Below are positions 21,090 to 33,000 of a stretch of 64,000 bases of DNA, piece after piece. Made by a program: the position numbers and the translations under genes. Under the pieces are notes generated by a model. It searched no databases and was not told the DNA's origin. It worked only from the letters and a program-made list of their open reading frames with translations. Origin of the DNA: Acanthococcus lagerstroemiae (taxonomy: Eukaryota > Arthropoda > Insecta > Hemiptera > Eriococcidae); NCBI GenBank assembly GCA_031841125.1, contig CM063114.1, forward strand, positions 39,701,574 through 39,765,573, read 5' to 3'. Numbering within the stretch: the stretch's first letter is position 1; every line of letters starts with the position of its first letter.

Positions 21090-24000
21090 GTTAGTGCTGC
21101 AATGAGAACTAAACTTTCGTTGTACGATTGCGCGGCTGCCGCCGTGGAATGAAAAGAGAAAGAATACTGCTTACCGATGCCAATCTTTGTATCCTATTTC
21201 TTGTTCTTTAATTGTCATCTTGGAACAAGAGATGACTCGTGAAATGAAATGTAAGTTTCACAGAATTCTAGTATCATCATCGATCGGAGTATAGGAGTAG
21301 AAAATTTAACTACTTATCTTTCCAGACAGCGATATTTTGATAATTGAAAGCCGCGTAATGAGATGTAGATAAGCAGATGCACAGTGTATGTCGAATAACT
21401 GATGAGAAGAATGAGCACGGGTAGCTGATAAGATTTGATGACCACAAAAAAATCTGATCGAGTTGTAGAAGCCGGGAAAGAGATGATGAACTCGGACTAA
21501 TCTGACCAGCCGAAGATGATACCAAGGTCTTCTTGTACATGCTGTTTACCGCATTGTGGGAGCTGAGAATACTGAATTGTATGTAGTGGTTCCTCGCAAG
21601 AAATATTTTTATCAGGGTTGCCTCATAATACGAAGCAGCGAACTGTTGATGCCAGGTTTAGTTGCCACTTGCTTGTTTCTGCTAAGATGTATTTCGAGGA
21701 GAATACCTTAACATGCACATCCATGTGACTTGATAGAATCATATTTCTCCAAACAGACACTATTGTTGGATAAATTAGCAGAGTTATTATTGGTTCGAGT
21801 CCTATGGAGTACTAGCTAGCAAATATCCAGTCGGGTTGCGTTTTCACATTGCAGTGTAGTTACTGCTTGGCCAGCAAAAATTGATCTAGTTGAGTCGCGT
21901 TTTCCTATGAAGAGTGTGTTCATGTAGGAATTAATGACATACGTGATTTCCCCGGTTTATCTGCGAGTTCAGCAACTGATGAAGAGTAAAGAATCAAAAC
22001 TCACATTTGTAATTGTACTTCAAGGGCGCAAATAGACAATATACTGTACACGGGTGCGGGAATATCTTTGCTGCGCCTGTGAATGTGCGACATGTATTAC
22101 ATACGCCACGTTCACAGGCGCAGCAAAAATATTCCCGCACTCGTGTACAGTATGTTGCCTATTTGCGCCCTTGAAGTAACATGGCAAATGTGGGTTCTGA
22201 TTCTTTACCCTTCAACTGTTTTGTGATTTTTGGATGTAGTACGCAGTGAAAACCCCAAAAATGAATCGGACATTTGTCCAAATGCAGACATTCTCTCGGG
22301 CGTTGCCCACTGAAATCATTTAGGTAAAAGGAGTCAGTGACAACCAAACTAGACACTGACCATGCGCTGCTTCAGTTCATAAACTAGTAAGGCTACTTCT
22401 CGCAAAGAACCACCCGGAACAACTATTGGAATGTATTGCTTCCACTGTGCAATGAACTATAGTTTTAGGAAACACTCGTTCAAGGTATTCCTATATAAAA
22501 TCACCCAAGCAAGAGAAATTGACAACCAAACTAAACACCTATTATGAGACAAATTATGCAGACCACTTCTTACTTAGAACCTTGTGGGAACTACTAAACA
22601 GAATCTCTTCCTATATGCAGCGAAAAAACAGTTTTAAGAAACATGCCTTCAAGACATCCCCAGTAATAATCATCCAAGTAGAAATCAGTAACAACCAAAC
22701 TTGATGCTGATCATGTGGTGCTTTGTTTCATCCGGCAAACTAGTTAAACCACTTCTTGCAAAGAACCATTTGGAAACCACTAAATATCGTACTTACAATG
22801 CATTGCTCCTGCTAAGAAGTAAGCCATAGTTTTAGGAAACGCAAAGGCATTACCCCATAAAGTCGTCCTAGTAGGAGTAATAAGTTACAAACAAACGAGG
22901 CATTGACCATGTGCTGCTTTGTTTCATAAAGTATACTGGTTGAACCACTTCTTGCAAAAAACTACTGAAGAATCGCCAACTTCCAATTTAGTAGTAACCC
23001 ATAGGCTTAGGAAATTATATTCTCGGAGCATTTCCCACCATCCTAGTAAGCTGCTTCAATCGTTTCATCAGGCAAATAAGTTGGACCATTTCTTGTAAAA
23101 AGCATTCTGGAAATTATTGGTGCATTTCTCTCTCTCTCTATGCAGTGAACAATAGTTTTAGAAAGACCTTTATCTTTCACTGGTCTGAAAGTAGCATGTA
23201 ATATTTCAACTGAAATGGGAAGTAAGTCAAATGTATAAATGAGTGGTCGAATTCGAAACGGGAAAAGGATCCATGAAAGTGCATTGAAGAATTCGTGTGT
23301 TGATAATTGTGTGTTAGAGTGGCTGAATAATGTGGTATCACTCCACGAACGTTCCAAGAAGTGTTTCAGAATTCTCTTTAACTTTACGCACTTGGAAGTA
23401 GTATCTAGGCATTGCAAAATTAGTGGCTTGTAGTTGTAACTCGCAAATGGATTTCATTTTCACATGTACAATTATCAAAATTGGTCTTTTGCAGTATGGA
23501 TTGTATTCTGCCTTCGCAGGATGCCTGGTGTACTGCATATTCGGTAGTTGCAAAGAGATAACCATTGGACCGACAGCATTGATGTCCTTAATGACGTATC
23601 AACAAGTGGCCGGACGTAACGCTGACTTCGCTGTTTTGCTTTGTTTTCTAACTGGCGTTATACAGTTATTGATGGGATTCTTCCATTTAGGTGAGTGACA
23701 TATGGTTACATCATCTCTGGCGTTGTTGTATTCTCTTTCATTGATGAATGTTATCAAAATATTACGATATAGTTGAGCTCCTCTCGAGAGTGAAATCATT
23801 ATTAGCATTCCAGGCAGCAAAATTCGAAGTTTAATTTGTTTCTCGCTTTCATTTATGCCGATGTTGTCGAAATTGTTTTCGTCTCTCCGATACTCGCTTA
23901 ATTAACAGTTTGCATTTCTGCGCCGTTGTAGGAACCAAATTACCGCGAAGACAAACTGTTAATTTATAAGGGTCACCGTCGAGGGTGCTCTTGATTATTT

Positions 24001-27000
24001 ATGAAGGGAGTTTTGATACTGAAAATTGAATATTTTCACAGGTAACTATGTGTCGAGGGAACTGATTGAGTCGTGACGTATTTGAATTGATCGTGTATAT
24101 GTGGTTTTAGAGGTGCAATGTGCGTTACAACATCTACACAAACTTAAAACGGAACAAAATGAATTCTCTTTCGTGATACTATGTGCGCCTAAACCACCTA
24201 TTTCATTCCATACAGTAATAGCAAGTGATGAAACAGACTCGACTGTCGAATACTCGATTGATTGCTGCGATTTTGTAGTGGGAGTAGATATACTCACTGT
24301 AAGTAAAACGGCACACTGAGAAATGTGACGAGTTGATGGTTCTCGCAATGTTTTTTTTTAGTTACTACCGGAAGAGAAGATAAAATAACCTGAGAGACCA
24401 TTTCTACTGCTAATAGTTCTGATAACGAATTATTTTGTATTGTATGGCCTTGAGAGTTTCCTTTTCAGCCATTCTTGTACTTGACCTCGGCCGTATTTGC
24501 TTTCTACTGAAACAGTATAAGCATTACTTTTGAAAGAATTGATATCCCTTGACGATTAGGAAAGATTTAGTTCCAGTAATAAATTTCATTTATGTCATTT
24601 TATTATTTTTTAAATATTACAGGTACCTATCCGAATGCTAAAAATATGAACCGTTTACTCATTTTCAGAATACAACGGTGTTGCGTTTTCAAAACCCTTA
24701 ATGTTATATTGTTTTCTAGGTGTGTTGATAGACTTCATATCGATACCAGTGACAGTGGGATTTACATCAGCAACATCAGTAATCATCGCAGTGTCTCAGC
24801 TGAAAGGGCTGCTTGGTTTAAAGTTCGATTCCAGCGGAGGATTCTTGGATGTACTCAGGAAAGTCGGCGAACATGTACACGAAACACATGTACCCGATTT
24901 GTGTTTGGGCGTATCATGTATATTCTTTTTGCTTGCTCTCAGGGTAAGTGCCGACAACACATAAACTCAATTATCATATCATTTTTCGTTAAATGTTAAT
25001 GTGAGTCGGTGACTTCATATTACGTTTGTACATGTACGAGTATTTTACCGTTTGTCAACGACATACCGACATTAGCTCAAAAGTTATTCGTCTCCGTGGA
25101 TTGGTTGATGAAAAGATTTTGTGGTTTGACTTGTAAATAACGTAATAAGAACTAGGCCTTATCGGAAGCAGATACCTATAAGAATATTATTTATAACGTT
25201 AGAACGCAACGTATGGAGTTATATAAATTCTAAGCATTAATAGAAAATTATACGACGAGAAGATGTAGAAATCAAATGTTGGATTGTAAGACATATCCAA
25301 TAGTTGTAATAAAATGTAAGTTCGAATTTAAAAGATGAATAAGAAGAAAGTAAAAACAAAATGGAATTTGGAGTTGTTGAAAGAGGTAAAGAAAAGAGAA
25401 GAATATCAAAAAGATATAACGAAAGAACTTTTGTAAATCACAAGAAAGAAATAATATTGGAAGGGAGTGGATAGCACTAAAAAAAGCTTAATCTGTCAGC
25501 AAGGAAGAAATTAGGTACTCAAATAATAGGAAAGGGAAAACTATGGATGGGAAATTAGATACTAGATGAGTTAATGGACGAAAGAAGAAAGTAGAGAACG
25601 TAAGGACAAGTGTAAGGCTTTAAGAAATCAAATGAAAAGAGAATGTATGAGAAAGCAAAAGAAAAATGAATTAATTAGAATTGTGAGGAAATTAAGAAGC
25701 AAATAAAAACAGGAAAAATCGATCCGGCATATAATAAAGTAAAATGATATTTGGGAGCAAGGAGAATGAGAACAAATAATATAACGGATGAAAAAGGAAA
25801 ATTATTAGATTCTAAGAGAGGTAAAAGTAGAAAGATGGGTTAGATATGTTGAAAAACTGTGTAAGAATGGAGCAGGTATTAGTAAATGAATGGAAAAAGG
25901 AGATAGTGTGGAGGATGAAGAAAGAGGAAACCCGATGTATTTTAAGATCGGAATTTAATAATAAAGCTCTGAAAGAAATGAAAGCAAGTAAAGCAGAAGA
26001 TGTTCATGAAATTTTTAGTAAGTTATTGTGAAATGCTGGAGGAGTAGTTTTAAAAAACGTGAATTAATTTGCGGAATGTATGAGGAAGGAGAAATGCCAA
26101 TAGATTTCCAGAAAAGCAGATTAATTATGATCCCTAAGAAAACAGGAGCGAGCAAATGTGAAGATTATCGTACTGTAAGTTTACTATCGCTCGCATCAAA
26201 GATTCTAGCATGGATAATATATAAAAGAATGCAAAATAAAATGGAAGAAAGGGTGGGAGATGATCAGTTTGGATTCAGAGAAGGTAGAGGAACTAGGGAA
26301 GCAATTTTATGTTTGAGGCTTGTTATAGAAAAAAGACTGAAACGAAGTTTAGATACATGTGTAGCATTTGTATGTTCAGAAAAAGCTTTTGATAATGTTG
26401 AATGTTCAAAAATGTTTCAAATATTGAAAGAAGTAGGAGTCAAGTATAAGGAAATAAGAGTAATGTGGAACTTACATAGGTATCAAAGAGTTCAAATACA
26501 AATAAATGGAGGATGAAGTGGGAGAAGCGAAAATTCAAAAAGGAGTGAGACAAGGTTGCTGTTTATCATTAGTTTCTGTTTTGTCATTGCTTCTTTGTTT
26601 GATCATAGTTTGTTTCTGATTCCGAGTTTTATGTTGTATTGGTTGAAGATTTTCTGTATTTTGTATGTGTGTGTCCCTGTGAATGGTATTGCTCCTGCGC
26701 ATTTGTCTGTTTTTGTGGTTGTTGGTCCAGTGTCGGTACTTTTTTGTTGTATTAATTTAATTATTCTGTCTACTGTTTGCGGTTGGTATTTGTTGTTAAT
26801 GGCTATTTGTTTGATTTCTGTTGTTCTTTGGTTATTGTTGTTTAATATGTTGATTCCTCTGTGTCAGTAGTTGTGTAGTGCCACCATTTTGTGTTTTTGA
26901 TGGTGGAATGAAGTAGTGATGGAAAATGCTCAAGCATTTTAGTTTGGTGAGCATATTCTCAAAATGCTTGAGCATATGCTCAGCATGAAATATGCTTAAA

Positions 27001-30000
27001 ATGGCAGAGCATTTTCTATTGGATGAGCATATGCTCAGCATTTTTGGAAATTGATACTCGTTTTATTTGTATACTTGAGAAAATGATCGAAAAAATGAAA
27101 AAATGCTTGAGAAAATGCTCATTAGTTCTATGCTTTTTTGAGCATTTGCTCATTGAGCATATATAAATGAGAAAATGCTCTGGAAAATACTCATTATTTC
27201 AAGGCTTGGCTGATCATTTGCTCATTGAGCATATGCTCAAATTTTGGAGCATTTACTCAACGAGCATATGCTGAGAATATTCTCAAAATGCTTAGCATTT
27301 TAGAAATTAGCATATTTTCATTTCCATAATTAGAATGAAGCATTGGTGCGTCCTTGTGGGGGGGGGGGGATTTTCTGTAAATGTTGTACTATATCTTGTC
27401 TTTCATTTTTATTGGTAAGTCGAGGTAATTTATGATCTTTTTGCCTTATGTTGTTGTGTATGTTATTTGTCTTCTTGAGGAATTGGTCCAGTTGTCTGTC
27501 TGTTCTTGTCCAGATGATTAATATACATATTTTATCCCCAGCTTTGTGTTGTTCTTGTGTTTGCTGTTGTTTAGTAGGTCATTTTCAAAGTCGTTCAATA
27601 ATATTTCGGCTAGAATGGGTGAAATGGTGACCCCTTCTAGGCTTTCTGTTTGTTCGTAATATTTGTTGTTAAACTAGAAGTAGTTTTGGCTTATAATTTC
27701 TTTTGTGATGTTGGCGTATGCAGTCCCTTCTGTGTTGTTTTTGTAGTTGTTGCGTTCGTCAGTATTTTTGTTAGTCCTTGTTTCGGTATGTTCCCAAACA
27801 TGTTTGTTGCGTCCAATGATACTAGTTTGTCATTGTTTAATATTATTTTATCCAGGATGGTACTTCTAATGTTATGATTGATGCGTAATTTTTCAAAAAT
27901 GGCTATGTCCAAAATTTGAAAGATCGAACAGTGTATGTTACTAATATAGCAAATAGGTCCCCGACAATTCTGTCAGACTGCAGTGTTACTAATAAGTATA
28001 GCAACCGAGATATTTGAGTTCAAAGATTCCCGTTACTCATAAGGATGATGTATTTTCGAAATGGTTTTTCATGTTTTCTGAATCTGGAAAATTATTCATC
28101 CATTTATAATCTTATGTAGCCCTGATTTTTAAATCATGTAGGGTACATTCCTACAGTAATCGCTGCAGCTCTCTAGTATGCGTATGTTAGCCTGAAACGT
28201 GGCAACATTGTTGAGTAGGTATACCTTGTAATTGGAAAGTCATGAAGTAATTGCGCCCATGAGTGGGTAACATGGTGATCATCGAGAGTATCAGTAGTAC
28301 TTGCTAGAGCCTAATGTAATTAGAGCATATGCATAATTACTGAAAGCTGAGTACCACTCACTGTGTACGTCTATTCTTGTTCATATTATAGCATAACTGC
28401 TACTCCTAGAACGTTTTTGTTACTGAAATCATTGTAACTGCTCTCCGTAGGTAGGATATTATTCCAAAACAGAAATACCCTTCCAGTTCTTTAACATGAG
28501 GCCGTTCATAGATTACATGATCATCGAAGGGAGACGAGAGTCTGATGAAGAAGGGAGGAAGACTTCTGTGATTTATGAACCAACTAATTCTTAACCTTTT
28601 TTTTCTCTTTCTCTTCAAATTCCAGGAAATATTTACTAATAATTACGTAGTATGAATGGGAATGAGTACTCAAAAGATTATTGTTGATTCAGGGGGTGGG
28701 GAGGATTCAAATTGGACTATAATCGGATCACGGCATGTATGGACTGCCTTCATCGCAGCTCAGTTTCCTAACTTAAAATGAAGTCAAGCTTATTTCTATC
28801 AATTTTTTTGAATTTATTTCTTGTTGATTCATTGTACCTATGTCAGACATGGTATAATCGTGTATTGGTTATGGCGGCGTAATTCGGGGTAATGGATGCT
28901 TCGATTTCCGCGCCATTCGATTAGACGCTATGAAAACAAGTCTCGATTATTCGTTTACAGAAAGTGAAGGACATTAAAATCGGCGGTGCCAATGGAATGC
29001 AAACCAATCAACAAAGAATTATTTCGAAGGCACTGTGGTTGCTGTCAACTGCCCGTAACGCAATCGTAGTCCTGGCTTGCTCGGTAATGGTATCGATGTA
29101 CACGGACGACGCAAACACGACTCCGATTGTTGGATTAACTGGTATGTGAGTTGCCCTGAACCCATCTTAATTGTTATTGACTCAGTTGTATATGTTGCCA
29201 TTGTACCATTTCGCTGCCAACCGGATCAGCGAAATGGTTCGGCGCGTGTTTCTACAAGTTAGTTCGCCTATAGTATGTGAAACTGAAAGTTTGATGATGT
29301 TCTACCGTATATTCGTTGTCTCTTTCGATATTTTATATGACTAGAGCGTGTCGTAGATTCTGTTTGGCCGTGTACAAGCGCAAGCGGGTGATTGTCGGAG
29401 TGACTATTAGAGTTTAAAATCCTGTCACACAAATTAATCTCGTTTTTACGATAATTTTAAAAGAATAATTCGTGTTCGAATTACGTAATCAGTAACTACA
29501 TATATTTTCAACCGTGTGGGAAACGAAGACACGTGTCTTGGAATATTAGAATTCATTGGCGAAATATCATGTTCGGGCATTCGGAACACGAACCATAAAG
29601 CCACGATTCAAGAAGGTCAACGAGTGCACGAACCTTATTGAATTCTAAACTCTATAAATCGTGCCCGAATTGTGGGGATTTAGTATCAATGACCAAAACC
29701 GCACTATCAAGTATAAGCTTCTTTATGTGTGGTTTTGTAATGATATTTTTTTTAACGAATGACTGCGGTGATGAACGGTTTGAGCGTTTCATATGGAAGC
29801 AGCGTTTTATTTTATTTCTTAAAAAATCTCACCGAATATGCAGACAAACTGGAAAGAACCGACCGAGTTTATAATACAACAACAAACTAGAACCACTGAT
29901 GGCTCTGATGTTCTGTGTAGTGAGGATTGGTATAATTAATATGCACTGCCTTCCAGCGAACATCAAACTTGATACTTTGTTGTTTGGTACGCGTCTTACT

Positions 30001-33000
30001 CGCACCCTGGAGCTTATATATTTTTCTTTCCGCAGGAAAGGTCAAATCCGGCTTACCAGCCGTGAAACTGCCGCCATTTTCAACGACTGTGCAGGCCCAC
30101 GAGCTCACGTTCTTTCAGATGTGCACCGAACTAGGATCGTCGATTGTGCTTGTGCCAGTGATCGCTGTACTCGGAAATGTAGCAATCGCCAAAGCCTTCG
30201 GTAAGATTCGTTTATCAGTCGGAGCAATTACGTATATGGTACCCGAATAGGGATCCAGTGTTTGATTGGCTGTACCCAAATACGTATGTCGCGCTCGAAC
30301 AGGGAACTGATTTCTGATCGGCTGCACCCAAATACAATATGGTGCCTGAACAGGGATTCTATTTTTGATTCTCTGTAATCAAATATGTATGTGGTGTCTG
30401 AACAGGGATCTGATTTCTGATCAGCTGTACTCGAATTTGTATGTAATGCCTGAAGAGGGATCCAATTTCTGATTGGTTGTACCCAAATATGTGTGTAGCG
30501 CCCAAATAGGGGTCTAATTTCTGATCGGATGTTCTTAAATGCGTATATGTCGCTTGAACAAAGATCTGCTTTTTGATCATCTGTACCAAAATATGTATGT
30601 AGCGTCGAAACAGGAATCTGATTTCTGATTGACTGTACCCAAATACATATGCAGGGTTGGTCAGTTTTCCATCCGCCATAGGAAAACTCCGTTAGGCCGA
30701 ACGAAGTATGAATCGATGTGTTATCTACCAAAATGTACAGTACGCTCTGTTATCGGTTAGGGGCGCAACACGCTATTCGTGAATAGCGACGAAACCGATA
30801 ACAGATCTTCATTGTAACGGAGTTTTCCTATGGCGGAAGGAAAACTGACTAACCCTGCATGTGACGCCTGAATAGGGATCCAATTTCCCATCGACTGTAC
30901 CCGAACTAACTCGGGAGGCATTACGGATCGACGAAGATCTTCAGTAGTTGTAATTTTGGCTTTAACGAATATTTTCCAAATGTAGCGAGCGGCGAGAGTG
31001 TAGATGCGACGCAGGAACTGTACACATTGGGTATCTGCAACATGATGGGCTCTTTTGTATCGTCGATGCCGGTGACCGGCTCGTTCTCTCGGAGCGCAGT
31101 GAATCATGCCAGCGGTGTTCGAACTCCTATTGGTGGACTGTACACCGGTTCGTTGAAAACATTGAAAAGCTAATTTCGTAGGTACGTATTTTAAAGATCG
31201 TACTGATCGTATATCATTTTGAAATACGAACACAGGTATTCTAATCGTGCTTGCGTTGAGTTTGCTGACACCGTACTTTTATTACATACCGAAAGCGTCA
31301 CTGGCGGCTGTTATTATTTGCGCCGTTATTTTTATGATCGAATACGAGGTCGTCAAACCAATGTGGAAGTCTAGTCGTAAGTACAACTATATTTGTTTTC
31401 CTACGAAAGAAGACGATTGAAGTGGTATACACAGTTTTAGTCGGAAAAATGTGCACACTATGGGAGTTCTCACGTATTTGTACTACCGTCTCACCGATGC
31501 ATTTCAGTGAAAAAGTTCGAGTTACCTAATCGACTATTCACATTTCCTCTATCAATTGGCATAATCGAATTTTCCACTGTGATTTCCGAGGCTCCGTAAA
31601 AATACGCTGAAGTAAGCTACTTTTACATTCATTTAGTTAGATTTGTCGGAATTTTACAAATTTTGTTCCCTGGTTCCATTTGGGGCGGTAAGATGCAAAA
31701 CTTCCAAAATGATTTAACATGTCGATCGATAGGATTGATCTTTCAGAAATCGAATGACTGAAAGAAATGGGAAATGATTCTCTCTACCCGCAAAGTGAGA
31801 CAAACACAGGTTTAGCGGATGAAACGGGAATTTATTGTCGAGAATCGATCTACTTATCGAGTAGGTGTTTATTGGGTCGGTGATATAGAATATTGTATCA
31901 GATTTCGGACCCGACCTCGATTTTGGTTTTAATATTCTTCACCCTTGCCAAAGGCCATAATGAAGTCAACAGTAGAAAATCGACTAAATTATCTGCAAAT
32001 AGAAGTTCAACGAATCCCTGATTGTAAACATCTTATCACATTGTACACCAGACTGAATTTAGGGCCTCGAAGCTGAAAATGAAAAATTTTCCCATGTCTC
32101 CTAAATTTTTTATATTTTCTTAATTTTTAGTTGATCTGAATTTGTATCTTATCAAATCTCTCGAACTTTTATCAGCACCTTTTCTATTTTACAGACCGAC
32201 CATTTGGTCATTTTCCCAATTTTAAGTCATCTAAGGTCCTTTTTGGCCATTTTGCCTTGAAATAGTCATTCAAGTCATTTTTAGGGCTTCTGGAAATTCT
32301 GCTGATTATGAAGAAAATCATTTTTTCCTTAATTTTGTGCTTCAATGTTTTGGCAGATCGTAGCAAAAATTTGCAAAGCAACTCTAGCTTGTCAGTGATA
32401 TGATGAGTGGTGTGTAAAGAGGAAAACACGAAAAAGAAAGAAAAAATTGCAGATGGTCTCCAGTTTTGGTCATTTTTTGATCATTTCTCAAATTTGATGA
32501 GGTCAGTTTTCCATGTTTTTTCCTGAAATTTCGAGGTGTGGTTATCCTGATTTTATCATTAAACATTTAGAAAATGCTTGTGTCACCCGGGACTTGAATC
32601 CTTAAAACCATTCGGTATTTTCTTCTTCTTTGTCGCATAGTGAATCAGTGATCTCGAACACTGCAAGAGATTTTGCATCCAGCTCCACTTGTGGTATAAA
32701 AATTTAAGTTTGATATTAATTGAAAACAAGTTTTACCTGTATTTTCAAAGAATATTTCTCAAAATTTCGTGTACCGGTTGTATGTATACATGAGATATTA
32801 AAATCATCTCAGTTTTCAAAATTGTTCCAATTTTAAATAATTTTCTCAAAATTTTGATCAGGATTCTGAAAATTACAAAAAGTGACCAAAATTTGCTATG
32901 AATTTGATTACATTTTTGGAGTTTCTTGAAGACTTGTGATATCGCATTGAGCTTAATTTGTTCTCATTTTATCTAATTCTAATTTTTTTCGAAATCTTTG

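Larger units (their letters stand above)
21090..23494 (+). other. SLC26 intron 1 (2405 bp)
   Basis: Contains a palindromic element (21984-22212) and a decayed 170-195-bp tandem repeat (about 22330-23170). The rest is unremarkable. Confidence 0.85.
24944..28960 (+). other. SLC26 intron 3 (4017 bp)
   Basis: Occupied from about 25.3 to 27.9 kb by a LINE fragment and a Penelope-like fragment, split by a GAGCATATGCTC-rich insert. Nothing recognised at 27.92-28.96 kb. Confidence 0.85.
30201..30985 (+). other. SLC26 intron 5 (785 bp)
   Basis: Consists mostly of a 52-bp minisatellite split by a foldback element. Confidence 0.85.

Noticed and set aside
26028..26516. 162-codon plus-strand frame as a host gene
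   Set aside because: It is LINE reverse transcriptase with stops on both sides and no active-site strand before the breakpoint.
30228..30731. 167- and 106-codon minus-strand frames
   Set aside because: They coincide with the 52-bp minisatellite and the foldback element. The repeating amino-acid pattern follows the DNA repeat.
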